Shown here one piece after another: positions 1 through 9,425 of a stretch of DNA of 64,000 nt. Positions within the stretch are counted from its first letter, which is position 1, and the number at the start of each line of letters is the position of its first letter. A model generated the notes under the pieces. That model saw only the letters and a list, made by a program, of their open reading frames with translations, ran no database searches and was not told where the DNA came from. This DNA comes from Candidatus Neomicrothrix sp. UBA881 (lineage in GTDB: Bacteria; Actinomycetota; Acidimicrobiia; Acidimicrobiales; MedAcidi-G1), in NCBI GenBank assembly GCA_002294285.1, contig DBFL01000056.1:6175-70174 (forward strand), given 5' to 3'. Position numbers and translations under genes: made by a program.

Positions 1-47
1 CTATCAACTTCTCCATAACGGATCTTTATATCCATTGAGTAGGTCAT
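1..47 (-). CDS. 5' end of a possible hotdog-fold acyl-CoA thioesterase (partial)
   Basis: A reading frame starts at an ATG that overlaps the argH stop codon (ATGA junction) and runs off the window edge. The 15 visible residues read MTYSMDIKIRYGEVD. The stretch IRYGEVD resembles the first strand of YbgC/FadM-type thioesterases, which usually reads like (V/I)RYxExD. The tight overlap is the normal junction style in this operon, so a real gene is likely. The family call rests on only seven residues and is tentative. Confidence 0.4.
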   Translation of the reverse strand, partial: MTYSMDIKIRYGEVD

Positions 48-1426
48 GATCTGAGCATAGAAGTTTGAATTTCCAACTGTTTTTTTATTTGTTTCTTTTG
101 TAGTTCTACAGCATCTAGCCCCGAACCACCCGGTGAAATACGACGCTTTATAGACATTCCAGACTTAAAAAAGTCCTCTACTTCAGGCCCGAAATTATCG
201 TCCTCAAGAACAACTTTGCTGAAGTCCTTTTGATTTTCTATCGAAATTTTTACTAATGCTCCTATAAGTGAGTGAGCCTCTCTAAAAGGCATGCCTTTCT
301 GCACCAGATATTCGGCAAGATCTACTGCTGTGGAGAAAGGTTTGTCGGCTGCTTGAGTCATTTTCTGTTCATTGAAAGTTACAGAGTCAAAAAGACCAGT
401 CAACGCCGTTAAAACTAACCTGTTAGTGTCGAAAGAGTCAAACAAGGGTTCCTTGTCTTCCTGTAAGTCTTTGTTGTAAGTCAAAGGCAGTCCCTTCATA
501 ACTGTCAGCAATCCAGTTAAATTTCCAATTAATCGTCCTGCTTTTCCTCTTGCCAACTCAGCTATATCTGGATTCTTTTTTTGCGGAAGCATTGACGAAC
601 CTGTCGTATAAGCATCGTCTATTTCCACAAATCCAAACTCTTCACTAGACCAGAGAACTAGCTCTTCACCAATTCGAGAGAGGTGAACGCTTAGTAATGA
701 GTTAACAAAAATAGCTTCTGCAACGAAGTCTCTATCAGAAACAGCATCAAGCGAATTTTTGAAAATGTCTGAAAAACCTAAAGAATTTGCAGTCATCTCA
801 GGGTCTATCGGCAAAGATGACCCAGCCAAAGCTCCTGCTCCCAATGGAGAGACATCAGTTCGCGAACGAGTTTCCATAATTCTGTCAAAGTCTCTTGCAA
901 GAGCCCAGACATGAGCAAGTAAATGGTGGGATAGAAGAATTGGTTGAGCTTGTTGTAGGTGCGTATACCCCGGCATGCATGTGGTTCCTGCTTTTTCAGC
1001 TTGATCAATTAATGACTTTTGCAGAGCTATGACTAACGCCCCAAGCTCTTCCAAGCTTCTAAGAGTCCAAAGTCTTAGATCTGTGACTACTTGATCATTT
1101 CTGCTCCTACCTGTATGCATTCGAGCTCCGGCTTCACCAGCGATTTCTGTGACTCTTCTTTCGATGGCTGTGTGTATATCTTCATCTTCAATTTGGAAAA
1201 TAAAAGATCCAGAAGATATCTCTTCTTCTGTCGCTTCGAGTGCCTCAAGAATTGATTTACCATCAGATTCTTCTATCAAACCGACAGAAACCAGCATTTG
1301 AACATGGGCAGCCGAACCAGAGATGTCCTCTTTGTAAAGCCTTTTATCTATTTGGAGACTGTCATTTAAGGCTCGCAAAGCTTCTTCTGTCTCTCCGCTC
1401 ATTCTCCCTTCCCACAAGGTGCCCAT
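44..1426 (-). CDS. argH: Argininosuccinate lyase
   Basis: Last step of arginine synthesis in the cytoplasm: splits argininosuccinate into arginine and fumarate. The 460-residue length is normal for the fumarase/aspartase superfamily. The family signature GSSMLPQKKNPD is at residues 276-287 and carries the catalytic flexible-loop serine. The substrate-binding histidine of YTHLQQAQP is at about 155, and the THLQ and SRNDQ blocks are intact. It is the last gene of the arg operon; its start codon overlaps the argG stop (TAATG), implying translational coupling. A short N-terminal lead ([11 protein letters not shown]) precedes the conserved domain, so Met9 is an alternative start. Identification is secure. 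Confidence 0.96.
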   Translation of the reverse strand: MGTLWEGRMSGETEEALRALNDSLQIDKRLYKEDISGSAAHVQMLVSVGLIEESDGKSILEALEATEEEISSGSFIFQIEDEDIHTAIERRVTEIAGEAGARMHTGRSRNDQVVTDLRLWTLRSLEELGALVIALQKSLIDQAEKAGTTCMPGYTHLQQAQPILLSHHLLAHVWALARDFDRIMETRSRTDVSPLGAGALAGSSLPIDPEMTANSLGFSDIFKNSLDAVSDRDFVAEAIFVNSLLSVHLSRIGEELVLWSSEEFGFVEIDDAYTTGSSMLPQKKNPDIAELARGKAGRLIGNLTGLLTVMKGLPLTYNKDLQEDKEPLFDSFDTNRLVLTALTGLFDSVTFNEQKMTQAADKPFSTAVDLAEYLVQKGMPFREAHSLIGALVKISIENQKDFSKVVLEDDNFGPEVEDFFKSGMSIKRRISPGGSGLDAVELQKKQIKKQLEIQTSMLRS

Positions 1427-2661
1427 TATCCATCTCCTTGTTTTTCGCCACGTTTAGACTCTCTTAAAGATTCGGTACGTAAACGTAAGGCATTGAGTTT
1501 TATGAAACCCTCTGCATCTGCTTGGTTATAAGCGCCTGAGTCATCTTCAAAGGTTGCTATTACCTCATCGAAGAGAGTATCCGCCGATTCTCGTCCCACT
1601 ACTTCGACGTTTCCTTTATAAAGTTTCAATCTTACTTTTCCATTAACCCATCTTTGTGAGTGGTCTATAGCGGCTTGAAGCATTTTTCTTTCAGGGCTGA
1701 ACCAATAACCGTTATAAACAAGTTCTGCATATTTAGGCATCAGTTCATCTTTTAGATGAGCTACCCCTCTATCTAAAGTTATTGACTCGATGGCTCTGTG
1801 TGCTCTTAATAATATTGTGCCTCCTGGAGTCTCGTAAGCCCCTCTCGACTTCATGCCGACATAACGATTTTCTACAATGTCTGTTCTACCTACTCCGTTT
1901 ATCCCACCTATGCGATTGAGCTCTGCTAAGAGATCCGCAGGGAGCATTCTTGATCCATCTATCCCGACTGCATCTCCATTTTCAAACTCCAAATCTAAAT
2001 AGGTAGCTTCGTTAGGAGCTAGCTCCGGGTTAACAGTCCAACGCCACATTTCTGTCGAAGGCTCATTCCACGGATTTTCCAATGGACCACCTTCATAAGA
2101 GATGTGGAGAAGGTTTGCGTCCATCGAGTAGGGAGATTCGCTGCCTCTTTTCATTTCAACTGGTATCCCATGCTTTTCGGCGTAATCTAAAAGACTTTTC
2201 CTCGAGCCAAGGTCCCATTCTCTCCATGGCGCGATTATTTTTATGGCAGGGTTTAGGGCATACGCTCCAAGTTCGAAACGAACTTGATCGTTACCTTTTC
2301 CAGTTGCCCCGTGACTTATAGCATCAGCTCCTGTCTCTTCAGCTATCTCAACTAGTCTTTTTGCTATCAGTGGTCGTGCTATAGAGGTTCCCAGAAGATA
2401 CTCTCCTTCATATATGGCATTTGCTCTAAACATTGGGAATACATAATCTGAGACGAACTCTTGCTTTAGGTCCTCGATGTAAATCTCTTTTACTCCCATG
2501 CTTTCAGCTTTGCTACGTGCTGGTTCAAGTTCTTCCCCTTGACCTAGATCGGCAGTAAACGTCACAACTTCACAGTCATAGGTTTCTTGTAGCCATTTCA
2601 AAATTATGGAAGTGTCAAGACCTCCTGAATAGGCAAGTACAACTTTTTCTATATCTTTCAT
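1426..2661 (-). CDS. argG: Argininosuccinate synthase
   Basis: Condenses citrulline and aspartate using ATP to give argininosuccinate. The ATP-pyrophosphatase P-loop SGGLDTS is at residues 12-18 and the family block [13 protein letters not shown] is present near residue 118. The length of 411 is typical of bacterial type I ArgG. It lies between argR and argH, overlapping argR by 4 bases upstream and argH by 1 base downstream, so it is almost certainly on the same mRNA. The C-terminal 20 residues are charged ([15 protein letters not shown]), as usual for the oligomerisation tail. No anomalies seen. Confidence 0.96.
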   Translation of the reverse strand: MKDIEKVVLAYSGGLDTSIILKWLQETYDCEVVTFTADLGQGEELEPARSKAESMGVKEIYIEDLKQEFVSDYVFPMFRANAIYEGEYLLGTSIARPLIAKRLVEIAEETGADAISHGATGKGNDQVRFELGAYALNPAIKIIAPWREWDLGSRKSLLDYAEKHGIPVEMKRGSESPYSMDANLLHISYEGGPLENPWNEPSTEMWRWTVNPELAPNEATYLDLEFENGDAVGIDGSRMLPADLLAELNRIGGINGVGRTDIVENRYVGMKSRGAYETPGGTILLRAHRAIESITLDRGVAHLKDELMPKYAELVYNGYWFSPERKMLQAAIDHSQRWVNGKVRLKLYKGNVEVVGRESADTLFDEVIATFEDDSGAYNQADAEGFIKLNALRLRTESLRESKRGEKQGDG

Positions 2662-3146
2662 TTTTTCTCACTCGCTGATTGTGGTTCTATTCCCGCCAAA
2701 TCTTTTAACTTCTCAGATACTGCTTCGCCAGTAGTATTTGAAGCTGCTACTAGAAGAACTGTGTCGTCACCTGCAACCGTTCCTATAACTTCGGGAAGGC
2801 CTGCCCTGTCTACTGCTGATGCCACAACGTGTGCAGAACCAGGTGGTGTTTTTAGGACAATAATGTTGTTTGAAACCAACACTTCTACTAGCCACTCTCC
2901 TAAGACTCGCTTAAGATAATCGACTGGTAAAACTCTTTCTGTCGGATTGTCTGGTATCGCATAAACACTTTCACCTACAGGCACTCTTATCTTTACTGCT
3001 CCTAGCTCTTCAAGGTCACGCGAAAGAGTTGCTTGTGTAACGTCAATTCCTTCTGCTTTCAGAAGATCGACGAGTTTTGCCTGACTCGAAACGGATTGCT
3101 CTTCAAGTATTTTTGCAAGTAAATGTTGTCTTTGTGATTTACTCAT
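2658..3146 (-). CDS. argR: Arginine repressor ArgR/AhrC
   Basis: Arginine-responsive repressor of the arg operon. The N-terminal winged helix has the recognition segment [14 protein letters not shown] (residues 39-52), and the C-terminal oligomerisation and arginine-binding domain has [11 protein letters not shown] near residue 126. I chose the ATG at 3146: the product then begins MSKSQRQ, gives the family length (162 aa), and has an AAGGAC Shine-Dalgarno inside the end of argF. A longer frame opening at 3194 adds 16 residues unlike the family. It overlaps argF by 8 bases. Its probable target is the operator upstream of argC, making the operon autoregulated. Confidence 0.94.
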   Translation of the reverse strand: MSKSQRQHLLAKILEEQSVSSQAKLVDLLKAEGIDVTQATLSRDLEELGAVKIRVPVGESVYAIPDNPTERVLPVDYLKRVLGEWLVEVLVSNNIIVLKTPPGSAHVVASAVDRAGLPEVIGTVAGDDTVLLVAASNTTGEAVSEKLKDLAGIEPQSASEKK

Positions 3147-4044
3147 TTTCTTGTCCTTCTGAAAGAAGCCATGCAAGTAGACCCCGCGCCGCATGCATTC
3201 TGTTTTCTGATTGACTCCATATCCGACTCATGGGTCCTTCTAAAACTTCTTCTGTCACTTCTTCACCTCTGTGAGCAGGAAGACAGTGCAAGAAAATTGC
3301 ATCCGAGGAAGCGACGCTCATTAAATCAGAATTTACTGTAAAAGATTCAAATGCTTTCTTTCTCTCTTCGGACTCAGATTCTTGACCCATCGAAGTCCAT
3401 ACGTCTGTGTAAACAGCATTTACTCCATTGACTGCCTCTTGTGCAAAATCAAATTCTTTTACTTCTACACCTATTGCGGCCAGTCTGTCCTTATCTATTT
3501 CACTCAATCGATAGCCACTTGGACCTGCAAATCTAATTTCAGCTCCTAGCATCCCAGCTGCCATTGCTAAAGAACGAAAAACGTTATTGCCATCACCTAT
3601 GAAAGCAAGACTCTTACCATCAAGATCTCCAAACTCCTCGACTAGCGTGATCACATCAGCTAATGCCTGCATAGGGTGACCGGTATCAGAAAGAAGGTTG
3701 ATTATCGGACAGACTTTTGTTTCTGCCATCCTCTCGAGCGTTTTGTGGGCAAAAACTCTCGCTGCGATGCATTTGTAATAGGCAGAAAGAGTTGTAACTG
3801 CGTCTTCGACTGACTCTCTTTCGTCGAGACCTATTTCTTCGCCACGAATGTAGACAGGGTGACCGCCCAGTTGATAAGCGGCCATCTCCATCGAGTTGCG
3901 AGTACGATTCGAGGGTTTCTCAAATATCAGCGCTATACCTTCTCCTCTCAAAACCTTGGGTGGATCGGGATCACGACAAAGTTCTAAAACCCGGTGCAGT
4001 TCTGCTTTACTGAGATCGTCGACCTCTAAGAAACTTTTACTCAT
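3139..4044 (-). CDS. argF: Ornithine carbamoyltransferase
   Basis: Forms citrulline from ornithine and carbamoyl phosphate. Length 301 matches anabolic OTCases. The carbamoyl-phosphate motif is SNRTR rather than the commoner STRTR, but the second position varies in this family and the arginines are kept. The ornithine-binding HCLP motif (His253-Pro256) is intact. The block HPMQAL near residue 130 supplies the usual second carbamoyl-phosphate contact. The start overlaps the argD stop by 4 bases (ATGA). Carbamoyl phosphate would come from the CarAB encoded in the pyr operon of this same window. Confidence 0.95.
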   Translation of the reverse strand: MSKSFLEVDDLSKAELHRVLELCRDPDPPKVLRGEGIALIFEKPSNRTRNSMEMAAYQLGGHPVYIRGEEIGLDERESVEDAVTTLSAYYKCIAARVFAHKTLERMAETKVCPIINLLSDTGHPMQALADVITLVEEFGDLDGKSLAFIGDGNNVFRSLAMAAGMLGAEIRFAGPSGYRLSEIDKDRLAAIGVEVKEFDFAQEAVNGVNAVYTDVWTSMGQESESEERKKAFESFTVNSDLMSVASSDAIFLHCLPAHRGEEVTEEVLEGPMSRIWSQSENRMHAARGLLAWLLSEGQENE

Positions 4045-5231
4045 GCTGTCTCTCTCTGATCGTTTAGAACTTTTTCAAGCATCGACGCTCCTTCAATTAT
4101 TTCTTCCGAAGAAATTGTTAAAGGTGGAGCCAACCTAAGTGCTGTCGAAGTAACAGCATTTACGACTAAACCCTCTTTTAAGCAAGCTTGTGCAAGGTCG
4201 CGGGCATCACCGTTCGCTAAGCTTTCTTTTTCTATTTCAACTGCTAATAGAAGTCCACTACCCCTAACTGAATCGACTCCGTCAATTTTGCTTAGTTCCT
4301 CAATCATTTCTACACCTCTTTGCTTAGCCAACATCGGTGCCTTGATCTCTTCTAAAACTCTTAAAGTTTCACGTGCAGCTGAGGCTGCTAAAGGTTGTCC
4401 CGCAAAAGTAGAACCGTGGTCACCAGGTTTAAATGCTTCCGCTACTGCTGATACCGCCCATACGGCTCCTATCGGAACACCATTAGCCATTCCCTTAGCC
4501 ATAGTGACAATGTCAGGCTGGATGCCGGCATGTTGAAATCCGAACCACTCTCCGGTCCTACCGAGACCAGTTTGTATCTCATCGACTATCAGAAGTAAGC
4601 CTTTCTCATCACAGATTTCCCTAAGACCTTGTAAAAATTGAGGTTCGGCGGTATTAACTCCCCCTTCACCTTGAATGGGTTCAATCAATATTGCACCAGT
4701 TGTTTTATCTATAGCTTCTTTAAAGGAATCCAAATCGTTCCATTCAGCATGTCGGAATCCTTCTGGAAGAGGCACAAACGGTTCGTGTTTCTCCGGCTGT
4801 CCTGTGGCTGCCAGTGTGGCCATAGTTCTACCATGGAAAGATTTGTAAGCGGAAACCACACCATGTTTGCCCGGACCTTGGAATTTTCGTGCAAGTTTCA
4901 AGGCTGCTTCGTTTGCTTCAGCTCCTGAGTTTTGAAATAGAATTTTGCCAGATTTACCGGTTTCTGCTTTTATAAGCCTGTCCAGATTTTCTGCAACTTC
5001 AAGCTGTGGTTCTGTGATGAAAAGATTCGAGACATGCAGAAGGGTGTTTGCTTGTTCCGAGATGGCTTTCGCTATTCTGGGATGACTGTGACCTAGACCT
5101 GTTACTGCTATGCCACACAAGAAATCTAAATATCTTTTGCCTTCATTATCGAATAATTCCGTTCCGGAACCCTTCACAAAGGTTACGGATGGCGTGCTGT
5201 AATTGGGCATTAGCAGGTCAGACCAGCTCAT
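4041..5231 (-). CDS. argD: Acetylornithine aminotransferase
   Basis: PLP-dependent class III aminotransferase making N-acetylornithine from the semialdehyde; members often also serve in lysine synthesis. The Schiff-base lysine is Lys246 in TMAKGMANG, the cofactor-binding aspartate is Asp217 in [12 protein letters not shown], and the phosphate-binding [10 protein letters not shown] block is at 101-110. The 396-residue length is normal. Its start lies 3 bases after the argB stop and its end overlaps argF, so it is within the arg operon. Operon context supports ArgD rather than another class III aminotransferase. Confidence 0.94.
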   Translation of the reverse strand: MSWSDLLMPNYSTPSVTFVKGSGTELFDNEGKRYLDFLCGIAVTGLGHSHPRIAKAISEQANTLLHVSNLFITEPQLEVAENLDRLIKAETGKSGKILFQNSGAEANEAALKLARKFQGPGKHGVVSAYKSFHGRTMATLAATGQPEKHEPFVPLPEGFRHAEWNDLDSFKEAIDKTTGAILIEPIQGEGGVNTAEPQFLQGLREICDEKGLLLIVDEIQTGLGRTGEWFGFQHAGIQPDIVTMAKGMANGVPIGAVWAVSAVAEAFKPGDHGSTFAGQPLAASAARETLRVLEEIKAPMLAKQRGVEMIEELSKIDGVDSVRGSGLLLAVEIEKESLANGDARDLAQACLKEGLVVNAVTSTALRLAPPLTISSEEIIEGASMLEKVLNDQRETA

Positions 5232-5234
5232 GAC

Positions 5235-6161
5235 TTATTCCTTTGCCTTTTTATGAATCTCTTCTGAGCCCGGGACATTTTCGGGTAGGACCATTGTTCC
5301 TATACCTGCGTCTGTAAACAATTCCAGAAGTAAAACGTGTGGTATTCGACCATCTACCATATGTGATGAAGCTACACCTGCTTTTATAGCGTCGATGCAT
5401 CCTTGGGCTTTAGGAATCATTCCTGACTTTACGATTTTTTTGTTTATCAAATTGCTCAAACTTGAAATATCTATTTCGGATATCTTGCTTGCAGGATCTG
5501 AGACATCCTCCAACAATCCCTCAACATCAGTTAGGTACAAAAGTCTTTCTGCTTTAAGAGCGGCAGCCAAAGAAGCTGCTACAGCATCCGAATTTATGTT
5601 GTAAGCCTGGCCACTCGAATCTGTTCCAATAGTAGAAATAACGGGAATAAGATTCTCCTCCATAAGACATTCCACAATTGAAGGATTTATTTTCTTGACA
5701 TCACCAACGTAACCAAGTGATGAATCCCTTTGGATCGCCTCAATAAGATTTGAATCTCCCCCTGATAGCCCTACTGCCACTGGAGAATGGACATTAATAC
5801 TAGACACAATGTCCGCATTGACTTTCCCCACTAGCACCATCTGAGCTATTTCTAGAGTTTCTTTATCCGTTACCCTCTGACCGTCTTTAAATTCTGTGCT
5901 CAAACCCAGTCTTTCAACCAAAGCACCGATTTGAGGCCCCCCACCATGGACTACGACTGGTTTGATGCCAACTGAATGCATCAGCACAATGTCCTGAGCG
6001 AATTGATCCGACAATTGATCGCTTTCCATCGCATTGCCGCCAAGTTTTACTACTACAACCCTTCCAGCAAATCTTGTTATGTATGGCAGGGTCTCTACAA
6101 GCACACCTGCTCTTCTTTCTGGTGAAAAAAGTAGTTCTTCATTTAAATTCTTATCTTGCAT
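5235..6161 (-). CDS. argB: Acetylglutamate kinase
   Basis: Phosphorylates N-acetylglutamate, usually the feedback-controlled step of arginine synthesis. The amino-acid kinase motif VVVKLGGNAM is near residue 35 and the glycine loop VHGGGPQI near 73. I chose the ATG at 6161, which overlaps the argJ stop as TGATG and has AGGA seven bases upstream; a GTG one codon earlier is possible. The N-terminal segment before the kinase core (NLNEELLFSPERRAGVLVETLPYI) resembles the helix that builds arginine-sensitive hexamers, so arginine feedback is a reasonable inference. Confidence 0.94.
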   Translation of the reverse strand: MQDKNLNEELLFSPERRAGVLVETLPYITRFAGRVVVVKLGGNAMESDQLSDQFAQDIVLMHSVGIKPVVVHGGGPQIGALVERLGLSTEFKDGQRVTDKETLEIAQMVLVGKVNADIVSSINVHSPVAVGLSGGDSNLIEAIQRDSSLGYVGDVKKINPSIVECLMEENLIPVISTIGTDSSGQAYNINSDAVAASLAAALKAERLLYLTDVEGLLEDVSDPASKISEIDISSLSNLINKKIVKSGMIPKAQGCIDAIKAGVASSHMVDGRIPHVLLLELFTDAGIGTMVLPENVPGSEEIHKKAKE

Positions 6162-7324
6162 CACGAGGTCCTCATGTTTTCATCTATATAGGCATGTGTT
6201 AAATCCGTTGTCACCACTTCAGATTTACCGTTACCTTGCCCTAGGTCGACATGCAGATCTATACGCCTTTGAGCCATATGCTTTTTCAACTCTTGAGCAT
6301 CAACTTCTTGTGCCTCTCCTTTTGCATATACAATCTGCCCTCCGTAAGAAACTGAGATTTTTTCAGGATCGAACTGAATACCGGATGCACCTATCTGAGC
6401 TGCGATCCGACCCCAATAAGGGTCTTGTCCATACCAAGAGCATTTAATTAGCTGACTGTTAGCTGTACTTCTAGCAGCTGATTCTGCTTCATCGTTATTT
6501 TTAGCCCCGGTTACATTAAGAAAAACTGTTTTGGTGGAACCTTCGGCATCGTCTGCCATTTGTACCGCCAAATCCTTGCAAGCATCTGTCAAAGCTTCAG
6601 CGAAAAGAGAAGAAGCTTTCACGCCAGACTTTCCATTAGCTAAAAGAATAACCGTGTCATTTGTGGACTCGGCGCCATCAACGGTCAGACAATTAAAAGA
6701 CACTGAAACCGCTTGTTGCAGAAATTGTGTAGCTTCCTTCGGGTCTATGACCACATCAGTTGTCAACACGGAAAGCATAGTAGCCATGTTTGGCTGGAGC
6801 ATTGCAGCCCCTTTGGATATTCCACCAATTGAAAAACCCTTGCCGCTAACAAAAGTATTCTTCGGCACTGTATCCGTAGTCATGATTGCCTGTGCAGCGA
6901 CTTTGCCCTGATCATCCTTTAAGGAGTCAATTGCATTAGTTATCCCGAAAGTAACTGCCTCCATAGGTAATGGATATCCGATCCAGCCTGTCGAACAAAC
7001 TAGAACTTCACTGGGGTCACATCCAATTCCTTGTGCTGTCAACTGACACATCTGTTCAGCATCCAGCAAGCCTTGTTCTCCCGTTGCCGCATTAGCATTT
7101 CCGCTATTTAGAACCACGGCAGAAGCGGCGCCTCCGGTTATTTCCAAATGTTTACGTGTCACCAACACAGGTGCGGCAGTCATCTTGTTTGACGTAAACA
7201 CGCCTGCCGCCGCAACTGGTTTTCTGTCTTCTGTAGTTATGAGCGCTAAATCCAATTCATTATTGGACTTAATTCCGCTTGCTATCCCGCTTGCTTGGAA
7301 ACCTGGAACGTCTGTGATGGTCAT
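6161..7324 (-). CDS. argJ: Bifunctional ornithine acetyltransferase / N-acetylglutamate synthase
   Basis: Recycles the acetyl group from acetylornithine to glutamate; bifunctional forms also make N-acetylglutamate from acetyl-CoA. The self-cleavage site is visible: MATML with the nucleophilic Thr182 following KGAAMLQPN, so the 387-residue precursor should split into alpha and beta chains. No argA or argE is seen here, which fits the cyclic pathway. Both ends overlap neighbours (ATGA with argC, TGATG with argB). Whether this ArgJ is mono- or bifunctional cannot be settled from the sequence alone. Confidence 0.93.
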   Translation of the reverse strand: MTITDVPGFQASGIASGIKSNNELDLALITTEDRKPVAAAGVFTSNKMTAAPVLVTRKHLEITGGAASAVVLNSGNANAATGEQGLLDAEQMCQLTAQGIGCDPSEVLVCSTGWIGYPLPMEAVTFGITNAIDSLKDDQGKVAAQAIMTTDTVPKNTFVSGKGFSIGGISKGAAMLQPNMATMLSVLTTDVVIDPKEATQFLQQAVSVSFNCLTVDGAESTNDTVILLANGKSGVKASSLFAEALTDACKDLAVQMADDAEGSTKTVFLNVTGAKNNDEAESAARSTANSQLIKCSWYGQDPYWGRIAAQIGASGIQFDPEKISVSYGGQIVYAKGEAQEVDAQELKKHMAQRRIDLHVDLGQGNGKSEVVTTDLTHAYIDENMRTS

Positions 7325-8367
7325 GGGTTTATCCCAACTGCACTAAGTCCTTCTGTTTCGTCAAGCCCGAGAACGATATTCGCGCATTGAACAGCCTGTC
7401 CAGAAGCACCTTTGCCAAGGTTATCTATTGCACAAAGTGAGATTAGCCAGCCAGTTCTTGGGTCGACTCGTGCTGTTATGTGAGCAGCATTGGAACCAAA
7501 AGTTGATTTTGTGCTGGGCGACTTTTCATCAACCACGATAAAAGGCATACCTGAATAGGTCTCAGCTAGAACTTGTATTGCAGTATCTGTATCAAGTTCA
7601 GCTTTTACTTTGGCATAGCAAGTGGCCAAAATACCCCTGTTCATTGGTGCCAAATGCGGTGTGAACAGCACTGAAATGTCTTCTCTTTTATTTCCATTAC
7701 CTTCTGTAGCAAGTGCTTGTTCTATTTCTGGGGTATGTCGGTGTGAAAGTAGACCATAAGCTGAGAAGTTTTCATCAACAGTACAAAACATACTGTTGGG
7801 TTGCGGAGTTTTTCCCGCTCCCGAAACACCGCTTGCTGCATCGACGATGATTCCATTTGGCTCTATCACTCCTGCCCTCAAAAAAGGCGCTAATGCTAGA
7901 GAAGCTGCCGTGGGATAACAGCCAGGGGCGGCGACCAGCTGGCAGTCTTCTAACCCGTCGGGGAATAATTCAGGCAATCCATATGCGGCAGTATTGAGGA
8001 GCTGAGGCGCTACATGTTCCTGTTCATACCATTGGTTGTAAATGTCTGGATCTTTTAGTCTGAAATCAGCTCCTAGATCTACAATCACCTTCGCGTTATC
8101 AAGCAACTCAGGAATAACTAACTGTGAAGCGCCGTGAGGTAACCCTGTAAAAATAACATCACATTTATCTAGAGGTGCTAGATCTTTATCTTCAAATAGC
8201 ATTTCGGGATACTGAGCAGAAAGGTGTGTATGCAAATCAGAAACCGCAGTATCCGCATAAGTTGAGGCAACAGCAGTCTTAACATCAAAATTTGGATGGT
8301 TCGCACAGATCCTTAAAAGTTCCGAACCCGTGTAACCAGAAGCGCCAATAATACCTACGGAAAACAT
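7321..8367 (-). CDS. argC: N-acetyl-gamma-glutamyl-phosphate reductase
   Basis: NADPH-dependent reduction of acetylglutamyl phosphate, and first gene of the arg operon. The nucleotide-binding GIIGASGYTG is at residues 5-14 and the catalytic cysteine lies in AAPGCYPTAA (Cys150). I chose the ATG at 8367 (MFSVGIIG), which matches the family start and gives 348 aa. An earlier ATG at 8382 would place five codons inside the promoter and operator. The chosen ATG lies about 7 bases after a good -10 element, so the mRNA may be leaderless; no Shine-Dalgarno is present. Confidence 0.94.
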   Translation of the reverse strand: MFSVGIIGASGYTGSELLRICANHPNFDVKTAVASTYADTAVSDLHTHLSAQYPEMLFEDKDLAPLDKCDVIFTGLPHGASQLVIPELLDNAKVIVDLGADFRLKDPDIYNQWYEQEHVAPQLLNTAAYGLPELFPDGLEDCQLVAAPGCYPTAASLALAPFLRAGVIEPNGIIVDAASGVSGAGKTPQPNSMFCTVDENFSAYGLLSHRHTPEIEQALATEGNGNKREDISVLFTPHLAPMNRGILATCYAKVKAELDTDTAIQVLAETYSGMPFIVVDEKSPSTKSTFGSNAAHITARVDPRTGWLISLCAIDNLGKGASGQAVQCANIVLGLDETEGLSAVGINP

Positions 8368-8368
8368 A

Positions 8369-8402
8369 GCATTATCATACATATATATGCATAATAATGC
8401 AA
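8369..8402 (-). promoter_or_regulatory. arg operon promoter overlapped by a tandem ArgR-box-like operator
   Basis: On the minus strand, TTGCAT (8397-8402) and TATGAT (8374-8379) are separated by exactly 17 bases, a sigma-70-type layout whose start site would fall at about the argC ATG (8367). The same segment, 8369-8400, is a 32-base imperfect palindrome with 28 of 32 positions symmetric. It holds two units of the form TGCAT-w4-ATGCA and TGTAT-w4-ATGCT, which match the ARG-box layout (TGnAT-AT rich-ATnCA), centred about 20 bases apart. Because argR lies in this operon, this is a strong candidate for autorepression. Seen directly; the binding itself is inferred. Confidence 0.72.
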
Positions 8403-8407
8403 CATTT

Positions 8408-9388
8408 CTAGCTTTTAACTAAGTCCACCACTACTTTCCCTATTACCTTTCGGTCTGCTATGTCTTGCAAAGCCTTGTTTGACGAGTCAAACGTATAAGT
8501 TGGATGCAGTAGCGGGTCAACCTCTCCCTTAGCTGCCAATTCAAGCACTGAGGACATCTGACGTTTGAACGAACTGGGATCTCTCCCAAGAGAAGCGCCC
8601 CAATGCACACCAACTACTGAATAGTTCTTCAGTAGTACATGATTAGTTGCTAATTCTGGGATCCCAGCCACAAAACCAATTACAAGCAGACGACCATTCC
8701 AAGACATGCATCTTCTTATTTTCTGAAACATCTCTCCACCTACAGGGTCATATGCAATGTCAACTCCTTGGTTATTTGTAACTTCACGAACTTTTTCAAC
8801 AAGGTCTTCTTCTTCCCGGTGATCAATCACAACATCAGCTCCAAGTTCTCGGCAAGCGTCTACTTTCTCTTCCCCTCCCGCAACTGCTATTACTTTTGCC
8901 CCCGCTGCCAAACCTAACTGTATTGCTGCTGAGCCGGTGCCTCCCGATGCTCCAGCGACTAATAATGTCTCTCCTTTTTGGATTTGAGCACGATCATGCA
9001 GCGCAAACCATGTCGTTCCATAATTCATTGGCAAAGCTGCGGCCTTAATTAGATCCATTGAATCAGGCACACGAAATGACATTTGTGCATGCACTAGGGT
9101 TTCCTCAGCTAAACCACCCCCCAGAGCGATCACCTTTTGTCCCACAGTGAAATCTTCAACTCCTTCACCAACTGCAATTATCGTGCCAGAAGTCTCTCCT
9201 CCAGGAGTAAAAGGCAAGGGTGGTTTTACTTGATATTCACCACGACACTGGAGCACATCAGGAAAAGCAAGTCCCACTGCTTCAACCTTGACCAGTAATT
9301 GTCCCGGCATGGGGTCCGGAGTGTCTATTTCCTCAAGCTTTAGAGAGTCTTCAGGCTCTCCCAATTCATGTATTTGCCATGCTTTCAT
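8408..9388 (-). CDS. Zinc-free medium-chain NADPH:quinone oxidoreductase
   Basis: A quinone oxidoreductase (QOR-like) of the medium-chain dehydrogenase/reductase superfamily. The Rossmann motif LLVAGASGGTGSAAIQLG is in the middle of the protein, followed by AGAKVIAVAG, and the QOR-type GGGLAEE segment precedes it. No structural zinc cysteine cluster is seen. The ATG at 9388 is preferred because AAAGG lies 7-11 bases upstream; the in-frame TTG at 9403 is weaker. It sits between pheT and the arg promoter, positions that are directly adjacent in many actinobacteria. The substrate is unknown. It probably reads from the pheST transcript. Confidence 0.8.
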   Translation of the reverse strand: MKAWQIHELGEPEDSLKLEEIDTPDPMPGQLLVKVEAVGLAFPDVLQCRGEYQVKPPLPFTPGGETSGTIIAVGEGVEDFTVGQKVIALGGGLAEETLVHAQMSFRVPDSMDLIKAAALPMNYGTTWFALHDRAQIQKGETLLVAGASGGTGSAAIQLGLAAGAKVIAVAGGEEKVDACRELGADVVIDHREEEDLVEKVREVTNNQGVDIAYDPVGGEMFQKIRRCMSWNGRLLVIGFVAGIPELATNHVLLKNYSVVGVHWGASLGRDPSSFKRQMSSVLELAAKGEVDPLLHPTYTFDSSNKALQDIADRKVIGKVVVDLVKS

Positions 9389-9425
9389 TCTTAAACCTTT
9401 CAAATGTCATTCCTGTCAGAACGGT

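Noticed and set aside
3139-4044. ArgF SNRTR motif as a damaged carbamoyl-phosphate site
   Set aside because: The second position of this motif varies naturally in the family and the key arginines are present.
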